Positions 27,164 through 41,060 are shown, numbered from the stretch's first letter. The stretch: DNA of 64,000 nucleotides from Bacillus sp. FJAT-50079 (GCF_018343515.1 NZ_JAGYPD010000002.1:372001-436000); one strand, 5' to 3'. Notes: generated from the letters alone by a model not told the origin. Program-made: numbers and translations.

Positions 27164-30100
27164 TTAAAATAACGATAATTGGTTTTGCTCTGGCAATGAT
27201 TCTAAACAACCGTGATTATCAAGAAACTCAATGACTGTTTTCGATACTCGTCCACGCTGCTGCAAATCTTCCTTCGAAAGGAATTCCCCATCTTTTCGCG
27301 CATTCACAATATTGATGGCAGCGTTCGTGCCAAGACCTGGGATCGAATTAAACGGCGGGATTAATGTGCGCCCATCGATGATAAAGTCTGTTGCACTTGA
27401 CCGATATAGGTCGACACGTTGAAATTGAAAATCACGTTCACACATTTCAAGAGCGATTTCAAGCACGGTTAATAAGTTTTTCTCTTTCGTTGATGCTTCA
27501 AGCCCCTTACTATTGATTTCTTCGATTCTTGCCCGAATCGTTTCCGAACCGCGGACCATTGCATCAACATCGAAATCCTCCGCTCTTACCGTAAAGTATG
27601 CAGCGTAATAGAGGAGCGGATGATGAACTTTGAAATAGGCGATTCGCACGGCCATTAAAACATAAGCTGCCGCATGCGCCTTCGGGAACATATATTTGAT
27701 CTTTTTACACGAATCAATATACCATTCAGGAACACTGTTTTTGCGCATTTCAGCTTCCATATCATCGCTCAAGCCTTTACCTTTACGTACTGATTCCATA
27801 ATTTTAAAGGCAAATCCAGGCTCCAGTCCTTGGTAAATTAAATAAACCATGATGTCATCACGACATCCGATTACTTCACTTAACGTACATGTTTTATTAT
27901 GAATAAGCTCTTGGGCGTTTCCGAGCCATACGTCGGTTCCATGTGAAAGTCCGGATATTTGCACAAGCTCTGAAAAAGTAGTCGGTTTCGTATCCTCAAG
28001 CATTTGACGCACAAATCGCGTTCCAAATTCCGGAATTCCATATGTCCCCGTCTTACAAAGAATTTGTTGTTCTGTGACTCCTAACGTCTCTGTTCCGCTA
28101 AATATTTTCATAACTTCCGGATCATCTGTCGGGATTGTTTTTGGATCGATACCACTTAAATCTTGTAGCATCCGGATGACAGTTGGATCATCGTGACCGA
28201 GAATATCAAGTTTTAATAAATTATTATCGATCGAGTGGAAATCAAAATGGGTCGTTCGCCATTCAGAGTCTTTATCATCCGCCGGAAATTGAATCGGCGA
28301 GAAGTCGAAAATTTCCATATCGCCTGGAACAACGATGATTCCACCGGGGTGCTGTCCAGTTGTACGCTTCACTCCTGTACAGCCTTGAACAAGTCGATCC
28401 ACTTCAGCATTGCGGATCATCAAATGGTTGTCTTGAGCATAGCCTTTTACATACCCATAAGCGGTCTTCTCGGCAACTGTTCCAATCGTACCAGCACGAT
28501 ACACGTAATCTTCACCAAATAACTCCTTCGTATAATGGTGAGCTCTTGGCTGATATTCACCGGAAAAGTTCAAATCTATATCAGGAACTTTATCCCCTTC
28601 AAAGCCAAGGAACGTTTCAAACGGAATATCATGTCCATCTTTTTTATACGCTTCTCCACATTCTGGACAATCTTTATCAGGCAAGTCAAAACCCGAACCA
28701 ACTGATCCATCATTGAAGAAATATGAATGTTTGCAGTTAGGACAAACATAATGTGGTGGAAGTGGATTTACTTCGGTAATTTCAGTCATTGTTGCAACTA
28801 AAGATGAACCGACTGATCCCCGTGAACCTACTAAGTACCCATCATCCAGTGATTTTTTTACGAGTTTATGAGAAATTAAATAAATAACGGCAAATCCATG
28901 ACCAATAATACTCCGCAATTCTTTTTCCAGACGTTCTACGACAATTTCAGGCAGCGGTGTTCCGTAAATATGTTCAGCCATCTCATAGCTCATGGAACGA
29001 ATTTCTTCTTCCGCCCCTTCAATTTTCGGTGTATATAAATCATCTTTAATTGGTTTGACATCTTCGATCATTTCATTGATCTTATTCGTATTTTCCACAA
29101 CAATTTTATATGCTTTTTCTTTGCCAAGGAAAGAAAATTCGTCGAGCATCTCGTCGGTCGTCCGAAAATGAACATCGGGCAATTCGTGACGATTTAACGG
29201 GTTCGCTCCCCCTTGGGAGTTGATTAATATTTTTCGATAAATCTTATCTTCTTTATGCAAATAATGGACATTCCCTGTCGCAACAACTGGGATATTTAGT
29301 TCCTCACCCATGTCGACAATGTTTTTTATAATGTCCTCTAAATCATGATGATCTCTCACTAGTTCCATTTCAATTAATGGTTGATAGACAGGTTTGGGAT
29401 GGACTTCGAGATAATCGTAGAAGCTCGCTACTTTTTCCGCTTCGGCACGGCCTTTTTGCATCATCGCCTCAAATACTTCACCTTTATCACAGCCGGCTCC
29501 GATTAAAATTCCTTCGCGATGTTTTTCTAGTAATGATCTAGGTATGCGCGGCACTCGATAAAAATAGTTCATATGCGAAATCGAAACGAGCTTAAAAATA
29601 TTTTTCAAGCCGATTTCATTTTGTGCCAACAAAATACAATGACTCGGTCTTGCTCGTTTATATGCATCACCTTTGCCCATATTATCATTGAGTTGATCGT
29701 GATACTCAATGCCCTTCTCTTTGGCATCTTTTAACATTTTCAAAAATAAATAGCCAGTCGCTTCAGCATCGTAAATAGCACGGTGATGTTGAGTGAGTTC
29801 AATATCAAAGCGCTTCGCCAATGTATTTAAGCGATGGTTTTTAAACTCAGGATAAAGGAACCTTGCCAGCTCAAGCGTGTCAATCACTGGATTTTTCGTT
29901 TTACCAACGCCCATTTTTTGCAGTCCTGTATCTAAAAAGCCCATATCAAATGAAGCATTATGAGCAACGAAAATACCGTCCCCGGACCAATCATAGAATT
30001 TTTGCAGTACTTCACTTACTTCAGGGGCGCCGCGTACCATATCATCGGTTATCCCCGTTAATTCAATTGTCGTTGCGGATAAACGGTGATGTGGGTCGGC

Positions 30101-31489
30101 AAAGCTTTCAAACGTATCAACGACTTCTCCACCGCGAATTTTAACCGCTGCAAGCTCGATAATCGTATCGTAAATTGCCGATAAACCAGTCGTTTCAACG
30201 TCGAATACGATGAACTCTGCTTCCTCGAGAAGGCGATGACTGCTATTATAAGCGATGGGCACACCATCATTGACTAAATTTGCTTCCAATCCATATAACA
30301 CTTTAATTCCATTTTTTTTGCCTGCACCATATGCTTCCGGATACGATTGAACGACAGAATGGTCAGTAATGGCGATTGCCTTATGTCCCCATTTTTTCGC
30401 TTGAGCAATATAGCTAGAAATAGATGAAACGGCGTCCATTTGACTCATCGGTGAATGTAGATGGAGCTCAACTCGCTTCTCGCCTTCTTTGGAAAGATCT
30501 ACTCTTGATTTTGGCTTAATTTCATTAATGTCATTCGCCATCATCACAAGGTCACGAACGAACGTATCCATTTGAATGCTTCCGCGTACACGCGCCCACA
30601 TACCTTTTTTAACAAGCTTTAATATTTCTGCATCTTCTTTATCGCGAGAGAACATTTTCACTAAAATCGAGTCTGTATAATCGGTAATTTTAAATGTTAA
30701 TAATGTCCTACCACTTCTTAATTCTCGCGTTTCCGCATCGAAAATATATCCTTCAATCGCGATCCGGCGTTCTTCATCATTGATTTCTTCCAACCGTTTA
30801 AAATCTTCGTCATTTTTAATGGTAATTCCAATTGTGACAGGTCCTGTATAAGCATCACCATTACTTTCCCTAGCTGACTCTTGTTGCTGCATTTCAACTA
30901 GCGCCTGCCTTGCCCGTTCTTCATCTTCCTTTTGCTTGGCTGCAATAAATTGCTCATAATCATGTTGAGAATCCGACTCATTACCGACTTCTGCATCAAG
31001 TGTAAGCGCAGGAAAGCCAAAGCTTTCATAAATTTGCTGAATGATCGCATTGTATTTTGTTTTCAACGTCATTGCTTCTGTGTTATTTCTTGTCTGAACG
31101 ATGATTTTATTACCTTGGATTGCTGGTGTTTGTTCATTTAATAATGTGAGCAGCATCGGAGAGATGCCGTCGATCTCTCTGATGCATAGGCGCCAGTAGT
31201 CAAGTATTTGTGCTTCCGTATAGGACTGATCGGTAATCGAAATCGAATATTGCACCGTTGCAATATGCTGAAACGACTGCTTCAAACGTTGTACAAATTG
31301 TTCATACAGACTGGAAGGGATTATTTTTTCAAATTGAAAATAAAAATGCCATTGTTGACTTTGTCGATCGACGATTAATTTTTCAATTGCACTATTTTGT
31401 AATTGTTGAACGATTGCATCCTCAGTCATTTGTAATTGCTGAAGAAGGAGCATAAACCGCTCCTTTTGTTCAGCGTGACGACTCGTCAT
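27164..31489 (-). CDS. polC: DNA polymerase III alpha subunit, PolC type
   Basis: The main replicative polymerase of Bacillota. The 1441-residue protein has an N-terminal region and OB fold, a PHP domain ([15 protein letters not shown] near 345) interrupted by the proofreading exonuclease ([45 protein letters not shown]), the zinc-finger region ([20 protein letters not shown]), and the palm with [15 protein letters not shown]. It ends QNQLSLF, the sliding-clamp binding motif. I chose ATG 31489 because GGGAGG lies 7 bases upstream; ATGs at 31513 and 31504 are less well placed. B. subtilis PolC has 1437 residues. It follows proS. Confidence 0.98.
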   Translation of the reverse strand: MTSRHAEQKERFMLLLQQLQMTEDAIVQQLQNSAIEKLIVDRQSQQWHFYFQFEKIIPSSLYEQFVQRLKQSFQHIATVQYSISITDQSYTEAQILDYWRLCIREIDGISPMLLTLLNEQTPAIQGNKIIVQTRNNTEAMTLKTKYNAIIQQIYESFGFPALTLDAEVGNESDSQHDYEQFIAAKQKEDEERARQALVEMQQQESARESNGDAYTGPVTIGITIKNDEDFKRLEEINDEERRIAIEGYIFDAETRELRSGRTLLTFKITDYTDSILVKMFSRDKEDAEILKLVKKGMWARVRGSIQMDTFVRDLVMMANDINEIKPKSRVDLSKEGEKRVELHLHSPMSQMDAVSSISSYIAQAKKWGHKAIAITDHSVVQSYPEAYGAGKKNGIKVLYGLEANLVNDGVPIAYNSSHRLLEEAEFIVFDVETTGLSAIYDTIIELAAVKIRGGEVVDTFESFADPHHRLSATTIELTGITDDMVRGAPEVSEVLQKFYDWSGDGIFVAHNASFDMGFLDTGLQKMGVGKTKNPVIDTLELARFLYPEFKNHRLNTLAKRFDIELTQHHRAIYDAEATGYLFLKMLKDAKEKGIEYHDQLNDNMGKGDAYKRARPSHCILLAQNEIGLKNIFKLVSISHMNYFYRVPRIPRSLLEKHREGILIGAGCDKGEVFEAMMQKGRAEAEKVASFYDYLEVHPKPVYQPLIEMELVRDHHDLEDIIKNIVDMGEELNIPVVATGNVHYLHKEDKIYRKILINSQGGANPLNRHELPDVHFRTTDEMLDEFSFLGKEKAYKIVVENTNKINEMIEDVKPIKDDLYTPKIEGAEEEIRSMSYEMAEHIYGTPLPEIVVERLEKELRSIIGHGFAVIYLISHKLVKKSLDDGYLVGSRGSVGSSLVATMTEITEVNPLPPHYVCPNCKHSYFFNDGSVGSGFDLPDKDCPECGEAYKKDGHDIPFETFLGFEGDKVPDIDLNFSGEYQPRAHHYTKELFGEDYVYRAGTIGTVAEKTAYGYVKGYAQDNHLMIRNAEVDRLVQGCTGVKRTTGQHPGGIIVVPGDMEIFDFSPIQFPADDKDSEWRTTHFDFHSIDNNLLKLDILGHDDPTVIRMLQDLSGIDPKTIPTDDPEVMKIFSGTETLGVTEQQILCKTGTYGIPEFGTRFVRQMLEDTKPTTFSELVQISGLSHGTDVWLGNAQELIHNKTCTLSEVIGCRDDIMVYLIYQGLEPGFAFKIMESVRKGKGLSDDMEAEMRKNSVPEWYIDSCKKIKYMFPKAHAAAYVLMAVRIAYFKVHHPLLYYAAYFTVRAEDFDVDAMVRGSETIRARIEEINSKGLEASTKEKNLLTVLEIALEMCERDFQFQRVDLYRSSATDFIIDGRTLIPPFNSIPGLGTNAAINIVNARKDGEFLSKEDLQQRGRVSKTVIEFLDNHGCLESLPEQNQLSLF

Positions 31490-31525
31490 CTCTCTACCTC
31501 CCATCAAATTCATCTAAAATCGAAT

Positions 31526-31552
31526 GAAGGTACCTAAAATAAGGTACCCTTC
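31526..31552 (-). terminator. Hairpin between proS and polC
   Basis: On the minus strand GAAGGGTACCT-TATTTT-AGGTACCTTC forms a stem with one bulged base, followed by ATTCGATTTT. It begins right at the proS stop and ends about 35 bases before polC, so it may reduce read-through into polC or mark a processing site. Confidence 0.5.
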
Positions 31553-31556
31553 ACTT

Positions 31557-33257
<1,701 letters not shown>

Positions 33258-33292
33258 TCACTGCACCTCATCTTTATCAAATCTCTATTCTA

Positions 33293-34552
33293 TTAGTTCA
33301 TAAAAAATCTTTGAATATCGTTCCATGTGACAACGATCATTAATACCATTAATAGCGCAAATCCGATAAAATGGACCAATCCTTCTTTATGTCGATCAAT
33401 TGGCTTTCCTCTTACCGCTTCAACTCCAAAGAAGAGTAGTCTTCCACCATCAAGAGCCGGAATCGGCAATAGGTTCATAATCCCGAGATTAATGCTTAAG
33501 AGCCCCGTCCATTTCATTAAATTAAGAATCCCAGCTTGGGCAACAACTTCTGTTGATTTATAAATACCAACAGGTCCAGACAACATATCAATCGAAAACT
33601 GCCCTGTAACAAGCTTTCCTAGCAATTCAATAATTCTCACAGTCCAATGGTATGTTTCAGTAAATCCATTGACAGCTACTTTAAGCACTGATTTATCCAT
33701 TTGCGATTGTACGCCAATTAATCCGAATTCCTCTTCTTCTGCTACGATTCTCTCCGGTGTAACAGGAACTTCTACCGTTTGTCCTCCGCGATCAACGATA
33801 AAAATTAATTCATCATCGGGATGCGCCCGAACAACATCCGTTAATTGTTCAAAGTCTTCGATTTTTGACCCCTCAATGCTTAATACAAGATCATTCTCCA
33901 TTAATCCCGCTTGTTGCGCTGGACTATCTGGAGAAATCAAACCAAGCTTCGCCTCTTTCACTGGAACACCGACAATCGCTCCGATAATCGTGAAGACAAC
34001 AATCGCTAAAATGAAATTCATCATCGGTCCAGCAAAAATCGTCATAGCTCGTGAGCTTAATTTTTTCGAAGCAAATTGACGATCCCAAGGAGCAATTTGT
34101 GATTCAATTTGATCTTCCACAATGACGGCTTCACGTGCAATCGAAAACGTTTGAAGCTCCTCGTCAGCTTCCTCATACCCTTTAATAAATAATTTATGTT
34201 CTAAATCGGCTGATGCAACTTCGATATTTTTTGCTTGGGCATAGCGGTCTTTCCCATTTAAAATAATTTTTTCTACTTTTTCTTGGTCGTTAAATAAAAG
34301 AGCGACACGGTGCCCTGGTTTAATTTCAGTCATTTCCGGATCATCGCCAGCCATTCGTACGAACCCGCCGATTGGAAGAAGACGAATCGTATATGTTGTT
34401 TCATCTTTTTTATACGAGAAAATTTTTGGTCCAAAACCAATCGCAAACTCACGCACGAGTATTCCTGCTCTTTTCGCAAAAATAAAATGGCCTAATTCAT
34501 GGAAAAATACGAGTGCACCGAAAATAATGATAAACGAAATGACTGTGTTCAA
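33293..34552 (-). CDS. rasP: Site-2 intramembrane zinc protease RasP
   Basis: Cuts membrane proteins such as anti-sigma factors and leftover signal peptides within the membrane. The 419-residue protein has the zinc motif HELGH near residue 18 in the first membrane helix, a PDZ domain in the middle (PAQQAGLMENDLVLSIEGSKI near 215), and the second metal-site motif NLLPIPALDGGRL near 360. It is RasP/YluC of B. subtilis by order (dxr-rasP-proS) and length. Confidence 0.96.
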   Translation of the reverse strand: MNTVISFIIIFGALVFFHELGHFIFAKRAGILVREFAIGFGPKIFSYKKDETTYTIRLLPIGGFVRMAGDDPEMTEIKPGHRVALLFNDQEKVEKIILNGKDRYAQAKNIEVASADLEHKLFIKGYEEADEELQTFSIAREAVIVEDQIESQIAPWDRQFASKKLSSRAMTIFAGPMMNFILAIVVFTIIGAIVGVPVKEAKLGLISPDSPAQQAGLMENDLVLSIEGSKIEDFEQLTDVVRAHPDDELIFIVDRGGQTVEVPVTPERIVAEEEEFGLIGVQSQMDKSVLKVAVNGFTETYHWTVRIIELLGKLVTGQFSIDMLSGPVGIYKSTEVVAQAGILNLMKWTGLLSINLGIMNLLPIPALDGGRLLFFGVEAVRGKPIDRHKEGLVHFIGFALLMVLMIVVTWNDIQRFFMN

Positions 34553-34570
34553 AATATAATCCCACCTTTA

Positions 34571-35716
34571 TTAGAAGAGTGAACGCACATATTTTCTCGT
34601 TTCCGCATCAACTGTTTGAATATGTGAAAAGTCAGGATCACCGCTAGGCTTATGCCAGTTCAGTGCTTTTTCGATCAAATGCTCAATTTCAAGAAAAGAT
34701 ATGTTTCCTCGTAAAAATGCGTCAACAGCCTCTTCATTTGCCGCATTTAAAACCGTTGGCATTGTTCCCCCGATTTTCCCTGCATCATAAGCATATTTCA
34801 AACAAAGAAATCGCTCAAAATCCATTTGTTCAAAATGGAGTTTCCCCATTTCAGCAAGATTAAACGGGGCATCATTTGGAAGCGGAAGTCGATTTGGGTA
34901 TGTTAATGCATATTGAATTGGAACCCTCATATCCGGACTTCCTAATTGGGCAATCACACTATTGTCATGGTATTCCACCATGGAATGAATGATACTCTCC
35001 CGATGTAAAAGTACATCAATTTGTTCATAAGCGATATCAAATAACCAATGTGCTTCAATGACTTCCAATCCTTTGTTCATCATCGTCGCTGAATCAATTG
35101 TAATTTTTGATCCCATTGACCAGTTTGGATGGTCGAGCGCTTGCTCCAAGGTCACATCTTTTAATTGTTCGCGGGATAAATCACGAAAACTTCCGCCTGA
35201 AGCGGTTAAAATTAAGCGGCGAATTGCGGATTGCTTCTCTCCTTGCAAGCATTGAAAAATAGCCGAATGCTCGCTATCAACTGGAAGAATGTCAACCTGA
35301 TGCTTTTTCGCAGCCTCCATTACGATATGTCCAGCCGTTACAAGTGTTTCTTTATTAGCGAGGGCAATCGTCTTTTTCGCTTTAATCGCTTGTAATGTTG
35401 GATAAAGACCAACACTGCCCATTACGGAATTTAAGACGATATCCGTTTTTTCATGTATGGCTACTTCCACTAATCCGTCTGCACCATATAAAAATTTGGG
35501 CGTGAATGGGAATTCTGCTTTTAACGATTCATAATCCGCTTTTTCTTGGACGGACACCAATTCTGGTTTAAATTCTTCAATGATTTTTCTCGTTAATTCA
35601 ATGTTTTTTCCAGCTGTGATCGCAACTAATGTAAATTGATCTGGATGTTTTCGTATGACATCAAGTGCTTGTGTACCAATGGAACCGGTAGCTCCAAGCA
35701 AGCTAATATACTTCAT
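34571..35716 (-). CDS. dxr: 1-deoxy-D-xylulose 5-phosphate reductoisomerase
   Basis: Second enzyme of the MEP isoprenoid pathway, making methylerythritol phosphate with NADPH and a divalent metal. The 381-residue protein starts [21 protein letters not shown] (nucleotide-binding loop) and has the metal-binding [12 protein letters not shown] near residue 150, TASGGSFRD, and [23 protein letters not shown]. It lies after cdsA and 18 bases before rasP. Confidence 0.97.
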   Translation of the reverse strand: MKYISLLGATGSIGTQALDVIRKHPDQFTLVAITAGKNIELTRKIIEEFKPELVSVQEKADYESLKAEFPFTPKFLYGADGLVEVAIHEKTDIVLNSVMGSVGLYPTLQAIKAKKTIALANKETLVTAGHIVMEAAKKHQVDILPVDSEHSAIFQCLQGEKQSAIRRLILTASGGSFRDLSREQLKDVTLEQALDHPNWSMGSKITIDSATMMNKGLEVIEAHWLFDIAYEQIDVLLHRESIIHSMVEYHDNSVIAQLGSPDMRVPIQYALTYPNRLPLPNDAPFNLAEMGKLHFEQMDFERFLCLKYAYDAGKIGGTMPTVLNAANEEAVDAFLRGNISFLEIEHLIEKALNWHKPSGDPDFSHIQTVDAETRKYVRSLF

Positions 35717-35745
35717 TATACCACTCCCTATAAAAGGTTGCTCAA

Positions 35746-35779
35746 AAGGAAAAAGATCCTTTATGCTTCTTTTTCCTTT
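35746..35779 (-). terminator. Terminator between cdsA and dxr
   Basis: AAAGGAAAAAGA (35746-35757) and TCTTTTTCCTTT (35768-35779) form a 12-base stem with U-rich end (CTTTTTCCTTTTG on the minus strand). It could partially separate dxr from the genes upstream. Confidence 0.6.
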
Positions 35780-35808
35780 CGAACAACTATACTATGATTG
35801 CAGCTTCA

Positions 35809-36600
35809 TTAGCTAATGACATGTAAATAATGAAGCAATGGTAAAACAAATAGCCAGCTGTCACAACGATCAAGAATCCCGCCGTGTCCCGGCATAATAT
35901 TGCCTGAATCCTTTACATTGTAATGCCGCTTTAATGCGGATTCAGCTAAATCACCAAGTTGTCCAAATATCGATAAAATAACCGTCATAATAAGTAATTT
36001 AACTGTCGGTATTTGAATATCGGAGAAGAAGATAAACAAGACCGCAACAATTAATGCGGAAATCACTCCGCCGAAAAATCCTTCGATTGTTTTATTCGGA
36101 CTAATATCGGGCCATAGTTTTCGTTTCCCGATCGCGCGACCGATAAAATATGCTCCGGAATCTGTCACCCATACAACGAAAAGTGCATAAAAAAGGTAAA
36201 CAAGTCCTGCTTCACGCGTCGCGATAAAATAATAAAATCCAAGTCCAACATAGATGACCGATAACAGAGAAAAGCCAGCATCATCAAAATTAAATTTATT
36301 TTTTAAGATGACGGTATATGCTAAAAATAGCAAACCTGCCGCTGAAAGTATTTCCATTTTAGAACGACCAGCAATCGTAATCAACTCAAAATACGAATCA
36401 GGGATTAGGACGATCCAAAGCAATAGTAAAGAAATGATTCCTTGGCCGGATAAAAGCGAGTATCCTCGCATTTTAAAAAGCTCATATAAACCAATTGTCG
36501 CCATCGCATACGCTAATAAAATAAATGGCAGCCCACCGATCATGACAATCGGAACAAAGATTGCAATCGCTACAACTGCTGATATAATCCTTTGCTTCAT
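35809..36600 (-). CDS. cdsA: Phosphatidate cytidylyltransferase
   Basis: Makes CDP-diacylglycerol for phospholipid synthesis. The 263-residue protein has about eight hydrophobic segments and the C-terminal signature SALKRHYNVKDSGNIMPGHG followed by GILDRCDSW. Its ATG overlaps the uppS stop by four bases. Confidence 0.96.
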   Translation of the reverse strand: MKQRIISAVVAIAIFVPIVMIGGLPFILLAYAMATIGLYELFKMRGYSLLSGQGIISLLLLWIVLIPDSYFELITIAGRSKMEILSAAGLLFLAYTVILKNKFNFDDAGFSLLSVIYVGLGFYYFIATREAGLVYLFYALFVVWVTDSGAYFIGRAIGKRKLWPDISPNKTIEGFFGGVISALIVAVLFIFFSDIQIPTVKLLIMTVILSIFGQLGDLAESALKRHYNVKDSGNIMPGHGGILDRCDSWLFVLPLLHYLHVIS

Positions 36601-37394
36601 TTTCCAATCTCCTCATTATGTATTCCACCATATCTTCTGGATCGACTTTGATAGTCTTCTACCGCCTCCAGAAAATGCTCTTCTGAAAAATCGGGCCATA
36701 ATACATTCGTAAACCATAATTCTGTATAGGCCAATTGCCATAACATGAAATTACTAATCCGCAACTCCCCACTCGTTCGGATTAATAGATCAGGATCTGG
36801 AAGCTCCTTTGTCATTAAATAGCTTGAAAACGTAGCTTCATCAATCTCCTCTACGTCTACATTCCCTTGTTTTACATCAATAGTAAGCTGTTTAATCGCT
36901 TCAAGCATTTCGGCACGGCTACCATAATTTAATGCAAAGTTTAATTTTAACCCTGTATTTTCCGCTGTTTCTTCCATCGCCTTCGCAACAGCTCCTCTTG
37001 TAGAGGCTGGAAGCTGGTTTTCGTAGCCCATCATCTTCACTTGGACGTTTTCTTCAATCAGCTCCGGTAAAAAGCTATCAAGAAATTCTTCTGGTAACTT
37101 CATTAAATAATCGACCTCATGTTTTGGCCGTTTCCAGTTTTCTGTCGAAAATGCATATAGTGTCAACGTTTTAACTCCAAGTCGATTCGCTAGTTTCGTC
37201 ATTTTTTTGACGACTTTCATCCCTTCATGATGCCCGGCGATTCGAGGGAGTGCACGTTTCTTTGCCCATCGCCCGTTTCCATCCATGATGATGGCAACAT
37301 GGTCTGGTATTGGCTGTTTTTTTATGGCGGTCATTCGATCTTTTTCAGCCATTTTTGCTTTGGAAGTTTTCCATAACTTCATTTTATTCCACAT
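36597..37394 (-). CDS. uppS: Undecaprenyl diphosphate synthase
   Basis: Extends farnesyl diphosphate with isopentenyl units to the C55 carrier for wall synthesis. The 265-residue protein has HVAIIMDGNGRWAKKR near residue 35 (catalytic Asp), then TLYAFSTENWKRP and DLLIRTSGELRISNFMLWQ. ATG 37394 follows GGAGGACTCTTTTC. It heads a coupled pair with cdsA. Confidence 0.97.
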   Translation of the reverse strand: MWNKMKLWKTSKAKMAEKDRMTAIKKQPIPDHVAIIMDGNGRWAKKRALPRIAGHHEGMKVVKKMTKLANRLGVKTLTLYAFSTENWKRPKHEVDYLMKLPEEFLDSFLPELIEENVQVKMMGYENQLPASTRGAVAKAMEETAENTGLKLNFALNYGSRAEMLEAIKQLTIDVKQGNVDVEEIDEATFSSYLMTKELPDPDLLIRTSGELRISNFMLWQLAYTELWFTNVLWPDFSEEHFLEAVEDYQSRSRRYGGIHNEEIGK

Positions 37395-37549
37395 GAAAAG
37401 AGTCCTCCGTCAGAAATACTTCCTGTTTATATACGTCAAAGCATATCTTAACATATAATGCTTGCAATGCGTTATTGATTTATTGTTTATTTAACTAATA
37501 AACCATTTTATATCGGCTGCTTCGATAGATACATTTGTCTGTAAAACTC

Positions 37550-37582
37550 AAAATGATCCCTTCTAAACGAAGGGATCATTTT
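37550..37582 (-). terminator. Terminator after frr
   Basis: AAAATGATCCCTT (37550-37562) and AAGGGATCATTTT (37570-37582) are perfect 13-base arms with a 7-base loop; both sides have T/A ends. It lies between frr and uppS. Confidence 0.8.
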
Positions 37583-37606
37583 TCAGTACAATAGTCATTT
37601 TTGTGA

Positions 37607-38164
37607 TTAAACTTCCATTATTTCTTGTTCTTTACCTTTGGTGATCTCATCGATTTTTTTAATATAATCATCCGTTAATTTTTGAACATCATCTGAATAA
37701 CTGCGAAGTTCGTCTTCTGTAATTGCACTATCTTTTTCAAGTTTTTTCAATTCATCATTTCCGTCTCTGCGAATGTTTCGAATCCCTACTTTCGCTTCTT
37801 CCGCTTCTTTTTTCACAAGCTTGACAAGCTCTTTTCGACGCTCCTCTGTTAAAGCTGGAATCGAAATACGGATTAATGAACCATCATTGGATGGGGTTAA
37901 TCCAAGATCAGATCGCAAAATTGCTTTTTCGATATCGGAAATAATTGTCTTATCATATGGTTGGATCACGAGTAATCTTGCTTCTGGTACAGAAATAGAT
38001 GCCATCTGATTAATTGGTGTCGGTGCACCATAATAATCAACTGTCAGTTTATCTAATAGAGAGGCGTTCGCTCTTCCAGCTCGAACACTTGCAAGCTCTC
38101 TACTATAAGCTTGAATTGCCTTTTCCATTTTATCCTTTGTATTGGAAATCACTTCGGATGCCAT
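37607..38164 (-). CDS. frr: Ribosome recycling factor
   Basis: Releases ribosomes from mRNA with EF-G after termination. The 185-residue protein has [41 protein letters not shown] and a helical C-terminus ([20 protein letters not shown]). Its ATG overlaps the pyrH stop (TAATG), as in B. subtilis. Confidence 0.98.
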   Translation of the reverse strand: MASEVISNTKDKMEKAIQAYSRELASVRAGRANASLLDKLTVDYYGAPTPINQMASISVPEARLLVIQPYDKTIISDIEKAILRSDLGLTPSNDGSLIRISIPALTEERRKELVKLVKKEAEEAKVGIRNIRRDGNDELKKLEKDSAITEDELRSYSDDVQKLTDDYIKKIDEITKGKEQEIMEV

Positions 38165-38889
38165 TATTCTTTCCCCCTCACTAATGTTCCAATTTGTTCT
38201 CCCATTACTGCTCGCTTTACATTTCCTTGTTCAGTAAATGAAAATACGATTAACGGAATATCATTATCCATACATAATGAAGAAGCAGTAGAGTCCATGA
38301 CTCCTAATCCCTCTTTCAATACGTCTAAATAGGATAATTGATCGTATTTTACCGCGTTTTTATCTAGTTTTGGATCAGCAGTGTACACGCCATCGACATT
38401 GTTTTTTGCCATTAAAATGACTTCAGCTTCAATCTCCGCTGCACGTAATGCTGCCGTCGTATCCGTTGAAAAATACGGATTTCCTGTTCCAGCAGCGAAA
38501 ATAACGACACGTTTCTTTTCTAAATGGCGAATCGCTCTGCGGCGAATATAAGGTTCCGCTACTTGGCGCATATCGATCGACGTTTGTACTCGTGTTTCGA
38601 TTCCAAGTTGCTCTAAACTATCTTGAAGTGCAAGAGAATTCATCACCGTTGCAAGCATGCCCATATAATCGGCTGATGCACGGTCCATCCCCATATCACT
38701 GCCGACTTTTCCGCGCCATATATTGCCGCCGCCAACAACAACCGCAACTTCTACGCCTAGCTCTGCAACTTCTTTTACTTGCTCAGCAATCGATTTAATT
38801 ACTGTTGGGTTAATCCCAAAACCATCTGCTCCGGCTAAGGCTTCCCCACTTAATTTCAATACAACTCTTTTAAATTTTGGATTGGTCAT
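38164..38889 (-). CDS. pyrH: UMP kinase
   Basis: Phosphorylates UMP to UDP, controlling pyrimidine nucleotide supply. The 241-residue amino-acid-kinase-fold protein has [12 protein letters not shown] at the start, [11 protein letters not shown], and [19 protein letters not shown] chose ATG 38889 because TTGGAGG lies 6 bases upstream and the family starts there; a longer frame to 38976 crosses the tsf terminator region's downstream side and has no family similarity. Confidence 0.97.
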   Translation of the reverse strand: MTNPKFKRVVLKLSGEALAGADGFGINPTVIKSIAEQVKEVAELGVEVAVVVGGGNIWRGKVGSDMGMDRASADYMGMLATVMNSLALQDSLEQLGIETRVQTSIDMRQVAEPYIRRRAIRHLEKKRVVIFAAGTGNPYFSTDTTAALRAAEIEAEVILMAKNNVDGVYTADPKLDKNAVKYDQLSYLDVLKEGLGVMDSTASSLCMDNDIPLIVFSFTEQGNVKRAVMGEQIGTLVRGKE

Positions 38890-38997
38890 TTGAACCTCCA
38901 AGGTCTTTATTATGTAATCTTGAGGTGAAGATATCGGCGAAAAACCGATTTCCGAGATCAAATTCATCGGAAGCAAGGCCCTCTTCCCTTATAAAAA

Positions 38998-39020
38998 AGG
39001 GAACACGCAATGTGCTCCCT
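38998..39020 (-). terminator. Terminator after tsf
   Basis: On the minus strand AGGGAGCAC-ATTGC-GTGTTCCCT is followed by TTTTTTA. The stem has one internal mismatch. It ends the rpsB-tsf unit before pyrH. Confidence 0.8.
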
Positions 39021-39054
39021 ATTTCATTGTCAAAGTTAGATCATTTGTGAAAAC

Positions 39055-39936
39055 TTATTTTTTCACTTGGCTCATAACTTCGTCTGCAAAGTTTTCTTCG
39101 CGCTTTTCAATTCCTTCTCCGACTTCGTAGCGAATGAATTCAACCACTTTCGCACCATTTGCTTCTACAAATTGAGAAACTTTTTGATCTGGGTTTTTAA
39201 CGAAGCTTTGGTCTAAAAGGCAAATTTCTTCAAAGAATTTGCCAAGACGGCCTTCAACCATTTTCGCAACGATTTTTTCTGGTTTTCCTTCGTTTAATGC
39301 TTGTTGAGTAAGAACTTGACGCTCACGCTCTGTTTCTTCTGCCGATACTTGATCGCGAGAAACATATTTCGGATTGATTGCAGCGATATGCATAGCAACA
39401 TCTTTTGCAATATTTGCATCCGTTGTTCCTTCAAGCACTGTTAAAACAGAGATACGTCCGCCCATATGAAGGTATTCACCAAATGCACCATTATCTGATT
39501 TCGTTTTGATTTCAAAACGACGCAACGTGATTTTCTCACCAATTGTTGCAATTGCACTGTTGATGTATTCACTTACTTTTTGACCATTTTCCATTGTTTG
39601 CTCAAGCGCAGCTTCAACAGATTCTGGTTTTTGTGCTAATAAATGTTCAGCTAATTCTTTTACAAGGTTTTGGAAGTTTTCGTTCTTCGCAACGAAGTCT
39701 GTTTCTGCATTCACTTCAAGAATGATTGCTGAATTACCTTCTGATAGCATGAAAGTAGTACCTTCTGCTGCAATACGGTCAGCTTTTTTCGCAGCTGATG
39801 CAATTCCTTTTTCACGAAGGAAATCGATTGCTTCCTCCATGTTTCCGTTTGTTGCAGTTAATGCTTTTTTACAATCCATCATACCTGCGCCTGTTTTTTC
39901 ACGTAATTCTTTTACCATTTGTGCAGTAATAGCCAT
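39055..39936 (-). CDS. tsf: Elongation factor Ts
   Basis: Nucleotide exchange factor for EF-Tu. The 293-residue protein has [19 protein letters not shown] at the start and the EF-Tu contacting [13 protein letters not shown] near residue 82, then the two-part core domain. It follows rpsB behind a possible attenuator. Confidence 0.98.
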   Translation of the reverse strand: MAITAQMVKELREKTGAGMMDCKKALTATNGNMEEAIDFLREKGIASAAKKADRIAAEGTTFMLSEGNSAIILEVNAETDFVAKNENFQNLVKELAEHLLAQKPESVEAALEQTMENGQKVSEYINSAIATIGEKITLRRFEIKTKSDNGAFGEYLHMGGRISVLTVLEGTTDANIAKDVAMHIAAINPKYVSRDQVSAEETERERQVLTQQALNEGKPEKIVAKMVEGRLGKFFEEICLLDQSFVKNPDQKVSQFVEANGAKVVEFIRYEVGEGIEKREENFADEVMSQVKK

Positions 39937-39980
39937 TCAAAATTCCTCCTTAAGCATGTGTGCAAAATCATTGTTTGAAA

Positions 39981-40014
39981 AAAGGTGATAAGTATACTCT
40001 CCCTCATCACCTTT
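39981..40014 (-). terminator. Attenuator-like terminator between rpsB and tsf
   Basis: AAAGGTGAT (39981-39989) and ATCACCTTT (40006-40014); on the minus strand the stem is followed by TTTTTTC. A partial terminator at this site would set the S2 to EF-Ts ratio. Confidence 0.65.
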
Positions 40015-40064
40015 CCCCTTAACCATACGGTTTTAAAACCATATCATTGCAGTTTATATATCGA

Positions 40065-40793
40065 TTATGCGTTCGCAGTTTCTGTTTCTTCTGCCGCTAC
40101 TTCTGCTTCTTCTTCATGCTTTGCTTCTAAAAGAGCGTCAGCCATTTTTGAAGTTAATAATTTCACAGCGCGAATTGCATCATCATTTGCTGGAATCACT
40201 ACATCGATTTCATCCGGATCACAGTTAGTATCAACAATACCTACGATTGGAATATTTAATTTACGTGCTTCTGCAACAGCAATGCGTTCTTTACGTGGGT
40301 CGATAATGAACATAGCGTCTGGAAGGCGCTTCATGTCTTTAATTCCACCTAAGAACTTAACAAGACGGTCATACTCTTTATTAAGCATAACTACTTCTTT
40401 TTTAGGAAGGACATCAAATGTACCGTCTTCTTCCATTTTCTCGATTGCTTTTAGACGGTCAATTCTCTTTTGAATTGTTTCAAAGTTTGTTAATGTACCA
40501 CCTAACCAACGATGGTTTACATAGTAATGACCTGCGCGCTCTGCTTCTTCTTTTACAGATTCTTGCGCTTGTTTTTTCGTACCTACGAATAGAACCTTAC
40601 CGTTATTTTCAGCAAGCTCTCTCATGAAATTATAAGCCTCTTCAACCTTTTTCACTGTTTTTTGTAGGTCGATAATGTAGATGCCGTTACGCTCCGTAAA
40701 AATATATTTTTTCATTTTCGGGTTCCAGCGGCGTGTTTGGTGTCCGAAATGTACACCTGCTTCTAGCAATTGCTTCATTGAAATTACTGACAT
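40065..40793 (-). CDS. rpsB: 30S ribosomal protein S2
   Basis: The 242-residue protein starts [25 protein letters not shown] and contains [10 protein letters not shown] and [19 protein letters not shown], all conserved in S2. It is followed by an acidic tail ([16 protein letters not shown]). AAGGAGG precedes the ATG. It heads the rpsB-tsf unit and follows a repeat-rich gap after the fla/che operon. Confidence 0.98.
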   Translation of the reverse strand: MSVISMKQLLEAGVHFGHQTRRWNPKMKKYIFTERNGIYIIDLQKTVKKVEEAYNFMRELAENNGKVLFVGTKKQAQESVKEEAERAGHYYVNHRWLGGTLTNFETIQKRIDRLKAIEKMEEDGTFDVLPKKEVVMLNKEYDRLVKFLGGIKDMKRLPDAMFIIDPRKERIAVAEARKLNIPIVGIVDTNCDPDEIDVVIPANDDAIRAVKLLTSKMADALLEAKHEEEAEVAAEETETANA

Positions 40794-40905
40794 TGTGTTT
40801 TCCTCCTTGGTTTTTGAATTCCTCCGCCCTACTCATATTTTGTACAGACTGTTTTACAGCACCTTGTTACAAAATCATAGGACGTGTGTATTAACACCGT
40901 CATTG

Positions 40906-40936
40906 AATATACCATATCTTTCTACTACAATCAAGA
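40906..40936 (-). promoter_or_regulatory. Candidate promoter of rpsB
   Basis: On the minus strand TTGATT (40936-40931) and TATATT (40911-40906) are separated by 19 bases, longer than ideal. If used, transcription would start about 105 bases before rpsB, leaving room for a leader. Confidence 0.4.
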
Positions 40937-41060
40937 GTTTTCACTTTTAAAGTTTATCAAGGCCAAAATATTTCTTTCGGAATGAAAATCATACTTGCTT
41001 AGGCATGAAAAAACAAACGTATTTTGTGTCGTTTTTGAAAAAGGTTAGTGTGTGATAAGG

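Noticed and set aside
33258-33292. T-box leader before proS
   Set aside because: Only 35 bases separate rasP from proS, far too few for a T-box.
38932-38962. Sigma-D like box (GATATCGGC) near tsf/pyrH
   Set aside because: The GCCGATAT element lacks the TAAA partner at 14-16 bases, and neighbouring genes are not motility genes.
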